Virus record (IMG/VR): IMGVR_UViG_3300031565_004833
Span: 1 to 44,669 of that record
Length of the DNA stretch: 44,669 bases
Source of the DNA: a virus
Reading direction: 5' to 3' (one strand)
The position numbers and the translations under genes were made by a program. Of this stretch, positions 32,997 through 42,138 are shown piece by piece (position 1 is the stretch's first letter; every line of letters starts with the position of its first letter). The notes below the pieces were generated by a model. It searched no databases. It worked only from the letters and a program-made list of their open reading frames with translations, and was not told the origin of the DNA.

Positions 32997-34017
32997 CGTA
33001 ACTAAAGATATAGCAAAGACATTTGGCGATAACATTATATTGAATGCTAATTCAATTATGGATACAAATAATGTAATAATTCCAGTTAGTCCTGTTATTG
33101 ATATTTTATTAGGGGGAGGAGTGCCAGAAGGAAGTTTTGTAGTTTTTACTGGTCAGCCAAAATGCGGAAAGACAACAACTTCTCTTTATCTAGCAGCAAC
33201 AGCCCAAGACCCCAAATATGCGTATGGGTCTTTTAAAGAAGGAAGGGAAGTGTATTACCTCAACATTGAGGGTAGACTGAAAAAGAGAGATTTACAAGGG
33301 ATACCTCATTTAAACCTTGATAAATTCCATGTAATTGGTTCTCAACAAGGTAAAATTCTACATGCAGAAGAGTATTTGCAAATTGCGGAAAAATTAATTA
33401 ATGAAATACCCGGTTCTATAATTATAATCGACTCGTATTCTGCATTATGTACAGAAGCCGAAATAACTAGCGAAATGAGTAAAATGCAAAGAGCAGACGG
33501 AGCAAAATTACTGGCAAAATTCTGTAGAAAAATTGGGAATGTTATCCCTGTTAACAAAAATATTGTAATTGGAATAACACATTTAATGGGAAATCCAACA
33601 GGGTATGGTGCCGCTTTTACAGAAAAATCAGGACAAGCCGTAGCTTATCAAACGGACATAAAATTAAGAGCAAAAACATTTAAACCATGGACAGTTGGCA
33701 ATGATTCTTCTCCTATAGGACAAGAAGTAGAATGGCAGGTAGTCTGTTCTGCTATTGGTGCTCCCGGCGCTACTATGACTAGCTATATTCGTTATGGCCA
33801 AGGAATAGATAAATACACAGAGATAGTGCAACTAGCTTGTGATATAGGAGTAATAAATAAAGGAGGAGCTTGGTATACTTTAACGCATTTAGAAAATGCT
33901 CCAAAGTTCCAAGGAGTAGAAAAAGTAAGAAATTATTTAGTAGAAAATCCAAACGTCTACGAGGATTTGGTTAATAAAGTAAAAGAAATGATGGGTATTC
34001 CAACATGCAAATCATAG
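32989..34017 (+). CDS. RecA/UvsX-type recombinase
   Basis: 342 residues. Walker A is GQPKCGKTT at about residues 55-63, in a core reading VVFTGQPKCGKTTTSLY; Walker B is in IIIIDSYSAL. The Gln-Gly-rich and Tyr-rich loop-1/loop-2 positions follow the RecA order, and a conserved YGAAFTEKSGQAVAYQ segment lies where RecA has its DNA loop. It pairs single strands with homologous duplex during recombination and repair. It is close in size to E. coli RecA. The first 20 residues differ from RecA. It overlaps the Vsr-like nuclease gene. Confidence 0.88.
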   Translation: MSSVTKDIAKTFGDNIILNANSIMDTNNVIIPVSPVIDILLGGGVPEGSFVVFTGQPKCGKTTTSLYLAATAQDPKYAYGSFKEGREVYYLNIEGRLKKRDLQGIPHLNLDKFHVIGSQQGKILHAEEYLQIAEKLINEIPGSIIIIDSYSALCTEAEITSEMSKMQRADGAKLLAKFCRKIGNVIPVNKNIVIGITHLMGNPTGYGAAFTEKSGQAVAYQTDIKLRAKTFKPWTVGNDSSPIGQEVEWQVVCSAIGAPGATMTSYIRYGQGIDKYTEIVQLACDIGVINKGGAWYTLTHLENAPKFQGVEKVRNYLVENPNVYEDLVNKVKEMMGIPTCKS

Positions 34018-34412
34018 ATTTAGATGGAAATTCTCACAATTGGCTTTTAACTGGAAACATGGCTTATGCAACCAATACAAATAAGTCTGATTTACATATA
34101 AAAGCTAGGGATTTATTAACACAGGAATTTCCAACACTACAAATTTTAGAGGAAGTTGCTATGCCTCTAAAAAAGGGTGTTACGTTGTATATGGATTTTT
34201 ATCTGCCACTTAAAAAAATATGCTGTGAAGTTCATGGAGAACAACACTATAGATTTATTAAATTCTATCACAGCAGCCTTCTTTCTTTTTATCGTTCTCA
34301 AAAAAGAGACAGAGAAAAACAAGAATGGTGTGAACAAAATAATATACGTTATGTTGTATTCCCATTCGATAACAGCTCAGAAGAATGGAGAAAAATACTG
34401 AATGAATACTAA
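34005..34412 (+). CDS. PD-(D/E)XK-like (Vsr/DUF559-type) nuclease
   Basis: 135 residues. The core MDFYLPLKKICCEVHGEQHY provides Asp then Glu-x-His as in DUF559/Vsr nucleases, followed by KRDREKQEWC and a final strand IRYVVFPF. This is the same fold as very-short-patch repair and some Holliday-junction nucleases. Its place right after RecA and with RuvB in the window makes a resolvase or repair nuclease likely. The exact target is not known. It overlaps both neighbours. Confidence 0.72.
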   Translation: MQIIDLDGNSHNWLLTGNMAYATNTNKSDLHIKARDLLTQEFPTLQILEEVAMPLKKGVTLYMDFYLPLKKICCEVHGEQHYRFIKFYHSSLLSFYRSQKRDREKQEWCEQNNIRYVVFPFDNSSEEWRKILNEY

Positions 34413-34884
34413 AGAAGAAGTTTCGTATTGGGATAAAATACTAGATACTTATGAAGATAGTATAGGCATACCAAAATATGAATCAGAAGCATTTTCTGAA
34501 TCAGAATTACAAAACTATCTCACTATGAATAGAAATGTAATAGAAAAACTTTCTCCAGAAGATTGCGCCCAAATAGCAATGAGACTAGGACAATTTGGCT
34601 TTCATATACAAAGAACTTTAAATAGAGAAATAGCTAGACACAATTGGGCAGAAGAAACAATTAAGGAAACAATTGCTTTTGACATAAATAGCTATAAAGG
34701 ATATGGATACCTGGAAAAAAGTATACAGGCTATAAAAGACAACGAAAAAGCTAATGCTCTAAACAAAATCAAAAAATACGCAAAACAAAGAATGGATAGA
34801 TTAGGGTTTCTGGCTAATAACATTAAAAATCTCTCTGATATTTTACTCTCTATACAAAGAACAAAGGTGAAACATGGGACTTGA
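34402..34884 (+). CDS. Helical protein of the recombination block
   Basis: 160 residues, helical with charged residues. A central segment LSPEDCAQIAMRLGQFGFHIQRTLNRE (read as LSPEDCAQIAMRL, then FHIQRTLNRE) looks conserved, and the C-terminus is basic (KKYAKQRMDRLGFLA). The position next to RecA and DnaB recalls mediator proteins such as UvsY, but I see no sequence match to claim one. Overlaps both neighbours by about 10 bases. Confidence 0.6.
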   Translation: MNTKEEVSYWDKILDTYEDSIGIPKYESEAFSESELQNYLTMNRNVIEKLSPEDCAQIAMRLGQFGFHIQRTLNREIARHNWAEETIKETIAFDINSYKGYGYLEKSIQAIKDNEKANALNKIKKYAKQRMDRLGFLANNIKNLSDILLSIQRTKVKHGT

Positions 34885-35242
34885 AAAAGAAGATATTATG
34901 GCTCTAATAGCTATTCTACAAAAAGGACTAGAAGACGAAAAAGATCCTCAAATCAAAAAAGTTGGCAGTAAAAAAAGAACTACACAAACAACAAAATCAA
35001 AAAGTGTCGCTGTTGTTTCAAATAATAAATTCGATTCTATGTCGGAAAAGGATCTGCATAAACAAGATACAGAAATAGACAAGAAATTATGGGGTAACAA
35101 CAGACCAACAGAAAGGTCTAGACAAAGCAGTGTCGTTAGTGTAAGATGTAGGGTATGCGGTAAAACAGAACAAGTAAGCGCAATGATAATAGATAGTGCT
35201 GAGAGATATAAGTGCAATAAATGCGCAACAACGTCGGGATAA
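34874..35242 (+). CDS. Small zinc-ribbon protein
   Basis: 122 residues. An N-terminal helix (EKEDIMALIAILQKGLEDE) leads to a basic Ser/Lys-rich linker and a C-terminal ribbon with CRVCGKTE and CNKCATTSG (two CxxC pairs). Could bind nucleic acid. It ends three bases before the helicase start. Confidence 0.68.
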   Translation: MGLEKEDIMALIAILQKGLEDEKDPQIKKVGSKKRTTQTTKSKSVAVVSNNKFDSMSEKDLHKQDTEIDKKLWGNNRPTERSRQSSVVSVRCRVCGKTEQVSAMIIDSAERYKCNKCATTSG

Positions 35243-35245
35243 ATT

Positions 35246-36691
35246 ATGTTAAATGATCCATCAGCAGAAAGAGCGGTATTAGCAGGTATTTTTTCTTATG
35301 GGGAAAATGCGTACCTAGAAGTTTCAGACATTATCTCTGAGTCAACATTTACCATTGATAGCAATGTAATTATTTACAAGTGCTTAAAACATTTATGTGA
35401 TAAAAACTCGGAAGTAGATATAGCGTCAGTATATTCTGTTGCTGAGGAACTTGGTGTTTCCTCTATCCTAAATAAAAAACAAGAGGCCCAACATTTACGA
35501 GCAGTTGTTGATTTCCCTGTCAACTTTTCTAACATCAGAAAATTTGCTGGCAAAATTCGCAAACTTGAAATTACTAGGCTTTTAAGAAAACAACTAGAAC
35601 TAGCACAAGATAAATTATTAGAAATCAATGGTTCCGAATCTATAGGCTCCATACTAGCTGTAGCAGAAGATACGGTTTTTAACTTCACGAATTTATTAAA
35701 CGACAGCGACGAAGCCCCTCACCATATTGCATCTGATCTAGAAGAATACATCAAGGAACTAGAAGAAAACCCAATAGATCAAGTCGGTATACCTACTGGA
35801 TTTCCTATTTATGACCAATCAATAGGTGGAGGTTTGAGAAAAGGAACAGTAAATGTTATCGGCGCTAGGCCCAAAACAGGCAAAACACTATTGTCTGATA
35901 ATATGGGCTATCATATAGCCTCCAAGGGGATTCCTGTATTGAATATGGATACAGAAATGGCTAAACAAGATCATATCCATAGAGTATTAGCCATGATGAC
36001 AGAAACAGAAATTAACGATATTGAGACAGGAAAGTTTGCAGAAAACCCAGACAAACAAAGAAAAATACAGAGCGCTGTGCAACAACTAAAAAACACTAAC
36101 ATCTTTTATAAAAGCATTGCCGGAAAACCATTTGAAGACCAATTATCTATTATGAAGAGATGGCTAGTAAAAGAGGTAGGACTTAACGACGACGGAACAG
36201 CAAAAGACTGCGTAATATTCTATGATTACCTAAAACTTATGGACAGTAGCGGCATGAGCCAAGACCTTAAAGAATATCAGGTTCTTGGATTCATGATGAC
36301 ACAGTTGCACAATTTTGCGGTCAAGTTTAAAGTTCCAATCGTTGCGTTCATACAATTAAATAGAGACGGTATAACGAAAGAATCAACGGATTCAGCCAGT
36401 GGTTCCGACCGTATTATATGGTTGTGTAGCAACTTTACAATTTTCAAAAGAAAGAGCGATGAAGAAATCGCTGAAGACGGCGTATCTAACGGAAACAGAA
36501 AACTGGTTCCTCTAATAGCAAGACACGGAGGAGGCTTGGATGACAACGACTATATCAACTGCAACATGAAGGGTTGGTGTGCCAAAATTACTGAAGGTAA
36601 AACAAGATTGGAATTGGTTAACAATACTCAAAATAAAGATGAGGGTTTTATAATTGATGAAAACGATGAAAAAGCCATCCCGTTCAATTGA
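35246..36691 (+). CDS. dnaB: DnaB-like replicative helicase
   Basis: 481 residues. The N-terminal domain starts NDPSAERAVLAGIF, typical of DnaB. The RecA-type core has Walker A ARPKTGKTLLSDN, Walker B CVIFYDYLKLM, and the IQLNRDG and SGSDRIIWLCSN segments. It unwinds DNA 5' to 3' as a hexamer and binds primase. The primase gene overlaps its end, and the polymerase genes follow, so a phage replisome is organised here. Length and features agree with the family. Confidence 0.9.
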   Translation: MLNDPSAERAVLAGIFSYGENAYLEVSDIISESTFTIDSNVIIYKCLKHLCDKNSEVDIASVYSVAEELGVSSILNKKQEAQHLRAVVDFPVNFSNIRKFAGKIRKLEITRLLRKQLELAQDKLLEINGSESIGSILAVAEDTVFNFTNLLNDSDEAPHHIASDLEEYIKELEENPIDQVGIPTGFPIYDQSIGGGLRKGTVNVIGARPKTGKTLLSDNMGYHIASKGIPVLNMDTEMAKQDHIHRVLAMMTETEINDIETGKFAENPDKQRKIQSAVQQLKNTNIFYKSIAGKPFEDQLSIMKRWLVKEVGLNDDGTAKDCVIFYDYLKLMDSSGMSQDLKEYQVLGFMMTQLHNFAVKFKVPIVAFIQLNRDGITKESTDSASGSDRIIWLCSNFTIFKRKSDEEIAEDGVSNGNRKLVPLIARHGGGLDDNDYINCNMKGWCAKITEGKTRLELVNNTQNKDEGFIIDENDEKAIPFN

Positions 36692-37811
36692 TCAAAATAA
36701 GCTAAAAATTTTGTGTGATATTGCTTGTGATGATATAGATCAAATACTAGAATTTTTCAATATTGAATATAAGCATAACGGGAAAATGATAACTATGTGT
36801 TGTCCAATACACGGTGGAGATAATCCGTCTGCTGTTAATCTATATCCAGAAGGCGAAACATATAGAGGTAATTGGAAATGCAGAACTCATGGTTGTGAAA
36901 AACATTTTAAGTCATCTATTATAGGATTTGTTCGTGGCGTTTTAAGTCACCAAAAACACGATTGGGAAAAACCTGGAGATCAATTTGTAAATTTCCAAGA
37001 AGCTCTAGATTTTCTAACGTCCTTTACGAACAAAGACTTGAGCAATATACATATCTCTAATTCAGATAGAAATAAACAAACATTTACAAGCATTATCAAT
37101 TATGTAAATCAAAAACAACAAGAAGTAAAATCCAAAGTTACAAGGAACCAAATTACCAAATCTTTAGACATACCATCCGAATATTTTATTAAAAGAGGGT
37201 TTAGCAAAGAAATTTTAGAGAAATATGATGTTGGTTTATGCGACAGAGAAGGCAAGGAAATGTACCAAAGGTCTGTTGTCCCTATCTATGACAATGATCA
37301 TCAGTATATGATAGGCTGTACAGGTAGAAGTATTTTTGAAAAATGTAATAGTTGCGGTTCTTATCACAACCCAGATAAATCATGCCCATCCGCAGAATAT
37401 TCCTGGAAATTTAGTAAATGGAAACACAGTAGTGATTTTAAAAGCCAAAATACTTTGTATAACTTTTGGTTTGCCAAAGATTTTATATTAGAGTCCTCTA
37501 CAGTTATTATTGTTGAAAGCCCAGGAAATGTATGGAGACTGGAAGAAAACGGTATTCATAATAGTGTTGCTATATTTGGCTGTTCTTTAAGCGATAGACA
37601 AAAAGTCTTACTGGATAGTAGCGGAGCGATGAACCTAATTATTTTAACAGATAGTGACGAAGCAGGAAGAAAAGCTGCGGAGCAGATTAAAAATAAATGT
37701 AAGAATACATACAATGTTTATACTCCGGTAATTTCAAAATCAGATATAGGAGAAATGAATAGTGAAGAAATTGAGACAGAGATCAAAGAATTTATGGAGA
37801 AAATCGTATGA
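36657..37811 (+). CDS. dnaG: DnaG-type primase
   Basis: About 384 residues. The ATG at 36657 is taken in preference to the TTG three bases before it; a third ATG at 36666 is also possible. The N-terminal zinc region has CCPIHGGDNPSAV and CRTHGCEKHF. A second Cys set (CNSCGSYHNPDKSC) is at about 230-245. The TOPRIM domain has IIVESPGN (catalytic Glu) and ILTDSDEAG (metal-binding DxD). Primase makes RNA primers for the lagging strand and works with DnaB. It is shorter than DnaG (about 580 residues), with no clear C-terminal helicase-binding domain. Confidence 0.85.
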   Translation: MKTMKKPSRSIDQNKLKILCDIACDDIDQILEFFNIEYKHNGKMITMCCPIHGGDNPSAVNLYPEGETYRGNWKCRTHGCEKHFKSSIIGFVRGVLSHQKHDWEKPGDQFVNFQEALDFLTSFTNKDLSNIHISNSDRNKQTFTSIINYVNQKQQEVKSKVTRNQITKSLDIPSEYFIKRGFSKEILEKYDVGLCDREGKEMYQRSVVPIYDNDHQYMIGCTGRSIFEKCNSCGSYHNPDKSCPSAEYSWKFSKWKHSSDFKSQNTLYNFWFAKDFILESSTVIIVESPGNVWRLEENGIHNSVAIFGCSLSDRQKVLLDSSGAMNLIILTDSDEAGRKAAEQIKNKCKNTYNVYTPVISKSDIGEMNSEEIETEIKEFMEKIV

Positions 37812-38383
37812 CTAGAATTATTTGTTTCGCTGGCAGAAAACAGTCTGGTAAAAGCTCTTCGTGCGAGTATGTTTATCGAAAATTACAAGATAAGCGATCT
37901 GTTCAAATTTATAACTTTGCCGATCCGTTAAAACAAATATGTATTGATGTTCTTGGTTTAGCTCCAAGACAATGTTATGGTGAGGACAAATATAAAAACG
38001 AACTTGTTGATTGTCAATGGAACGGAAAGCCATTAACCGCCAGAGAAGTAATGCAAATTCTAGGCACAGATATTCTTAGAACAATGCAGAATAATGTATG
38101 GGCAGGTGCAACTATTAGAAAAATACAAAAAGACAATCCAGACGTTGCTTTAATTGGAGACTGTAGGTTTCCTAATGAAGTAGAAGCTGTTCAAAATGCT
38201 GGTGGTATTGTTATTAAGCTAGAACGATCATTGTTTTATTCAGATCATGCAAGCGAAACAGCATTGAATAAAGAACATTATAACCAAGACATTTTTGATT
38301 ATACTATCAATAATCAACATATAGAATTAGACACTAAAAACGAGATAATACTAAAATTTCTTAAAAAAGAGCACATTCTATGA
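37808..38383 (+). CDS. Deoxynucleoside monophosphate kinase
   Basis: 191 residues. The P-loop is GRKQSGKSS at about residues 8-16; FADPLKQICIDVLGL and GEDKYKNE follow, and QILGTDILRT and DCRFPNEVEAV match T4 gene 1 dNMP kinase. It phosphorylates dNMPs for the synthesis of dNTPs, together with the class II reductase and dCMP deaminase. Its stop overlaps the next start by four bases. Confidence 0.85.
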   Translation: MTRIICFAGRKQSGKSSSCEYVYRKLQDKRSVQIYNFADPLKQICIDVLGLAPRQCYGEDKYKNELVDCQWNGKPLTAREVMQILGTDILRTMQNNVWAGATIRKIQKDNPDVALIGDCRFPNEVEAVQNAGGIVIKLERSLFYSDHASETALNKEHYNQDIFDYTINNQHIELDTKNEIILKFLKKEHIL

Positions 38384-39402
38384 TAATAACATATTTAAGA
38401 AGCTCAAGTTATGGAACGCATTCTATGTGCGAGCAGCAATATTTTCTTGAATATAACCTCGGCTATAGATCACCTTCTGGCAAAAAAGCAGACAAAGGAA
38501 CTATAGTACATAAAGTTATGGAAATTCTTGCTCATATAAAAGTTTGTCAACAAAAGAAATTAGCAGTTTATGACGATGATATTATTGGTCCAATGAACCC
38601 CTATGACTATGATCTATTAGATATCGTTGAAAGAATTTATAGCTATTATACAACTAGTTTTAGTCATCACGATTGGAAGCCAGTTGATTATAGAGACTGT
38701 AAAAAATGGGTTGACAAAGCCCTAGAAATACAAAACGGTAATTTTGATCCGAGAAATCAAGAAATAGTTTGCCCCGAACAAAGATTCGACATAGAGATTA
38801 AAAAACCATGGGCATATTATGACTATGGAAATGATTTAAAAGGATATTTAGCAATAAAAGGAACCATAGATCTTATTACAAAAGCCAATGAAAACACACT
38901 AGAAATAATTGATTACAAAACCGGCAGAAGATTAGATTGGGCTACTGGAGAAGAAAAAACTTTCGGCAAACTACAAAAAGATCCGCAGTTAAGAATGTAT
39001 CATTATGCTGCTAGTATGTTATATCCAGACATAGACCATATCATTGTCAGCATATACTTTATTAACGACGGAGGTATATTTAGTATGAACTATGATAAAA
39101 AAGATTTGCAAGAAACAGAAAATATGATCAGAAAAAAGTTTGAACAAATTAAACAATGTAAAAGACCTAGATTAAGTAAGTCTTGGAAATGCACCAAACT
39201 TTGTTATTTTGGTAAAAACTTTTTCCCACAACCAGTAATAGAATATAGGGATGGTCAGGTATGTGCCAAAGGTACGCCTATGACAATGTGCGAACAAATA
39301 AGACATGCTATTGATGTGGCAGGAATTGATGTGGTTGTTGACAAATACACAGTGCCCGGCTACAATGTTGGTAAATACAAAGCCCCTGGAAGCGTAGAAT
39401 GA
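38380..39402 (+). CDS. Cas4/RecB-like PD-(D/E)XK exonuclease
   Basis: 340 residues. GTIDLI and LEIIDYKTGR carry the Asp and the Asp/Lys of PD-(D/E)XK, and QLRMYHYAA is the QxxxY motif of the RecB/Cas4 group. One Cys near the N-terminus (SMCEQQY, about residue 17) and three or four near the C-terminus (WKCTKLC at about 271-275, then C294 and C304) are placed as in the Fe-S cluster of Cas4 and AddB. Probably a 5'-3' or single-strand exonuclease feeding recombination. It overlaps DnaE by four bases. Confidence 0.8.
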   Translation: MIITYLRSSSYGTHSMCEQQYFLEYNLGYRSPSGKKADKGTIVHKVMEILAHIKVCQQKKLAVYDDDIIGPMNPYDYDLLDIVERIYSYYTTSFSHHDWKPVDYRDCKKWVDKALEIQNGNFDPRNQEIVCPEQRFDIEIKKPWAYYDYGNDLKGYLAIKGTIDLITKANENTLEIIDYKTGRRLDWATGEEKTFGKLQKDPQLRMYHYAASMLYPDIDHIIVSIYFINDGGIFSMNYDKKDLQETENMIRKKFEQIKQCKRPRLSKSWKCTKLCYFGKNFFPQPVIEYRDGQVCAKGTPMTMCEQIRHAIDVAGIDVVVDKYTVPGYNVGKYKAPGSVE

Positions 39403-41276
39403 AAAAATACATACCACTACATTGCCATACACACTACAGTTTATTGGATGGTCTTTCACAGCCAAAACACATAGCCAAGAGATGTTTAGAAATAGAGACC
39501 ACAGCTTGTGCCATTACAGATCATGGTAATATAGCTGGTCATGTCGCATTCCATAAAACAATGAAGGAAAATGGGATCAAACCAATATTAGGATGTGAAC
39601 TATACATTTGCGAACAAGATCCCTCTATTAAGACAAAAGAAAATGGTGGTTTAAGCCATATGCTTGTTTTAGCTAAAAACTACAATGGATGGATGAATTT
39701 AATAAAACTTGTTAGCGAATCCAACAAACCAGAATTTTTCTATCATAAACCAAGATTAGATCTTAAAACAATACAAAACTTTTCTAAAGACCTAATTTGT
39801 ATTACTGGTCATCTTGGTTCTAATCTAGCCACAAAAATTTGTTCAGAAAACGAGATTATTGCGGATTGGTCTAACAGTGGTATTAGGTGCGTAGAACAAC
39901 TTAAAGATATTTTTGGCAAAGACAATCTATTTCTTGAATGTCAACTTATGGACCAAGAAAATAATCCTATACAAAAAGATGTTTCTGAAGCTGTCGAATA
40001 TATAGCAAAAGAATGTAACGTAAAAGTTATCTGTACACCAGATGCTCATTATGCTAAAAAAGAAGATGCTGATGACCAAAGGATACTATTGTGCAATAAT
40101 CTAAAAACTACTCTTCCAGAAATAAGCAGAAAATTAACCGTAGGAGAAAAAGTGCCAGTCGAGTGTTTTTTTTCTTCAAACAATTTCCATATACTTTCAC
40201 AAGAAGAAGTCAATTCTCTACACAAAGAAGAACACATTGAAAATACTAATATTGTCAACGAAATGATTGAAGAATATAGTATTTTAAGCAAACCAAGACT
40301 TCCTCCCTTTCAATGTCCTGATAATCAAAATCCAGATGAATATTTGCGACAGCTATGCAGAAACGGATGGAAAGAAAAAATAGCAAATCAAGTTGATAAA
40401 AGCTTACATTCAATTTATACAGATCGAATCAAATATGAACTTGGTGTTTTGCAAGGAGCCGGGTTGTCTAGTTATTTTCTTATAGTACAGGATATAGTGA
40501 ATTATGTTAAACAAAACCAATGGCTTCCTGGTCCAGGTAGAGGAAGCGCGGCTGGTTGCCTTGTTTCTTATCTTATTAGTATCACCAGTATCGACCCTAT
40601 TAAGTATAATCTTCTCTTCGACAGGTTTTACAACGCTGGTCGCAATACTGCTGATCACATTTCAATGCCAGATATTGATGTGGATGTACCAATTGACAAG
40701 AGAGAAGATATTATTCAATATATCAAGGAAAAATACGGCAAAGATAAAGTATCACAAATGCTTACTTTTAACACAATCAAGGGTCGCGGTGCCCTAAAGG
40801 ACGTTTTAAGAGCATATGGGAATGTTAGCTTTGAAGAAATGAATAGAATCACAAAGAATATTCCAGATGAAGCTAAAATCTCTGATGAACTCCAACAAAT
40901 GAAAGAAGATACCGGGGAAGCGTCTATCATTAGATGGGCTCTTGAGAATAATCCAGATAAATTAAAAGAGTGGTGTTTTCTTGATGAACATAATCAACTA
41001 CAAGGGCCACTTGCCAAAAGATTTGAACAAGCTATTAGATTAGAAGGAACAAAATCAAATCAGAGTAAACACGCTGCTGGTATTGCCATTAGTGCTGATG
41101 CTCTTAATGAAATATGTCCTATGGTTTATGATAGTAAGAATAAACAAATGATTGCGGGTATGGAAATGCAAGACTTAGAAGCTATTGGAGTGATAAAGTT
41201 CGATATACTTGGTATTGCTATGTTAGATAAAATTATGAACATTACTAATTTACTAAAAGAAGGAGTAGAAATATGA
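39399..41276 (+). CDS. dnaE: DNA polymerase III alpha (DnaE), N-terminal part only
   Basis: 625 residues. The PHP domain starts with LHCHTHYSLLDG (metal ligands) and the palm/thumb follows with GPGRGSAAG. The first two catalytic Asp are in PDIDVD (424-429) and the third is in KFDILGI (D602), as in E. coli DnaE around residues 401-403 and 555. The protein stops 23 residues after the third Asp, before the fingers, beta-binding and OB domains, with TGA and a good ribosome site for the next gene at the end. No intein motif is visible. The rest of the enzyme must lie elsewhere or be lost; alone it should not polymerise. Confidence 0.85.
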   Translation: MKKYIPLHCHTHYSLLDGLSQPKHIAKRCLEIETTACAITDHGNIAGHVAFHKTMKENGIKPILGCELYICEQDPSIKTKENGGLSHMLVLAKNYNGWMNLIKLVSESNKPEFFYHKPRLDLKTIQNFSKDLICITGHLGSNLATKICSENEIIADWSNSGIRCVEQLKDIFGKDNLFLECQLMDQENNPIQKDVSEAVEYIAKECNVKVICTPDAHYAKKEDADDQRILLCNNLKTTLPEISRKLTVGEKVPVECFFSSNNFHILSQEEVNSLHKEEHIENTNIVNEMIEEYSILSKPRLPPFQCPDNQNPDEYLRQLCRNGWKEKIANQVDKSLHSIYTDRIKYELGVLQGAGLSSYFLIVQDIVNYVKQNQWLPGPGRGSAAGCLVSYLISITSIDPIKYNLLFDRFYNAGRNTADHISMPDIDVDVPIDKREDIIQYIKEKYGKDKVSQMLTFNTIKGRGALKDVLRAYGNVSFEEMNRITKNIPDEAKISDELQQMKEDTGEASIIRWALENNPDKLKEWCFLDEHNQLQGPLAKRFEQAIRLEGTKSNQSKHAAGIAISADALNEICPMVYDSKNKQMIAGMEMQDLEAIGVIKFDILGIAMLDKIMNITNLLKEGVEI

Positions 41277-41458
41277 AAAAAAGCGTTACTTTCGGAAGCG
41301 TTACAGTTGGACAAACTTTTGAATATAATGGAGAAGAATATACAAAAACAGATAAGGTCAAAGTAAGTTGTTGCAAGTTTATAAACGCAACATCGCTAAA
41401 TGACCCAAATAAAAAATTAGGAGTAAAAGATGGTGAAGTTGTAGAGGTATCTGAATGA
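41273..41458 (+). CDS. Small conserved-looking phage protein
   Basis: 61 residues. TFGSVTVGQTFEYNGEEYTKT, read in two halves (TFGSVTVGQTF and EYNGEEYTKT), followed by KVSCCKFINAT and VKDGEVVEV, looks like a small beta barrel. Short proteins of this type are frequent in phages; function unknown. The gene fills the space between the polymerase fragment and the exonuclease, overlapping both by four bases. Confidence 0.68.
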   Translation: MKKSVTFGSVTVGQTFEYNGEEYTKTDKVKVSCCKFINATSLNDPNKKLGVKDGEVVEVSE

Positions 41459-42138
41459 ACTATAACAAAATTTGCGTTTTTGATTTTGAAACAGATGGGG
41501 TCGATCCATTGCAATGTAGCCCTGTGCAAATCGCCGCTGTAATGGTAGACCCAATAAATTTGGAAATCATTCCTAATTCTGAATTTAACTGTAACTTCAA
41601 ACCAGAAGTTATGGAAAAAGATTCCGAATACGAATATAAAACAGATATCCTGGACTTTCATGCTAAAGTTAAGGGATGCTCTAAGGACGATGTATACAAA
41701 GAATGGAGCAATTATCCTAAACAAGGAATATCTTGGAAAATGTTTTTGGATTACTTAGACAAATATCATCTAAAAAGAAAAACGAAAAGCCAATTTTCTG
41801 CACCAATTGCTGCTGGATATAATATTTATCGCTTTGATCTTCCTATAATTAATCGGCTTAGTGTTAAGTACAAAAACACAAACAAGGAAGAGACATCCAA
41901 TATATTTTATCCTAGAGATGTTGTAGATATGATTAATTTGGTATATTATTGGTTTGGACACACTGATGAATTAAAAAGTTTCACTTTAGATTCTCTTAGA
42001 GATTATTTGGGAATAAACAAAGATGGCGCACATGATGCGATTAAGGATGTAAAAGACACCGCCGATATTTTAATTAGATTCTTAAAGCTTCATAGAAATT
42101 TATCAGAAAAAATTCAATTCAAAGGTTCTTTTAAATGA
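41455..42138 (+). CDS. DnaQ-like 3'-5' exonuclease
   Basis: 227 residues of DEDDh type: VFDFETDG (first Asp and Glu), AAGYNIYRFDLPIIN (second Asp in the expected place), and a C-terminal HDAIKDVKDTADI with the His and final Asp. Family members proofread for DnaE-type polymerases or degrade DNA. Because the DnaE here is only the N-terminal part, the exonuclease probably joins a polymerase completed from elsewhere. It overlaps the next gene by four bases. Confidence 0.85.
   Translation: MNYNKICVFDFETDGVDPLQCSPVQIAAVMVDPINLEIIPNSEFNCNFKPEVMEKDSEYEYKTDILDFHAKVKGCSKDDVYKEWSNYPKQGISWKMFLDYLDKYHLKRKTKSQFSAPIAAGYNIYRFDLPIINRLSVKYKNTNKEETSNIFYPRDVVDMINLVYYWFGHTDELKSFTLDSLRDYLGINKDGAHDAIKDVKDTADILIRFLKLHRNLSEKIQFKGSFK

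Noticed and set aside
41200-41276. Split intein at the end of the DnaE part
   Set aside because: No Cys/Ser start or intein blocks follow the KFDILGI motif; the protein simply ends and the next gene has an unrelated small barrel-like sequence.
41245-41724. Reverse-strand open frame of 159 codons across three overlapping genes
   Set aside because: It spans the DnaE end, the small barrel protein and the exonuclease start, all well supported on the + strand; hydrophobic nonsense product.
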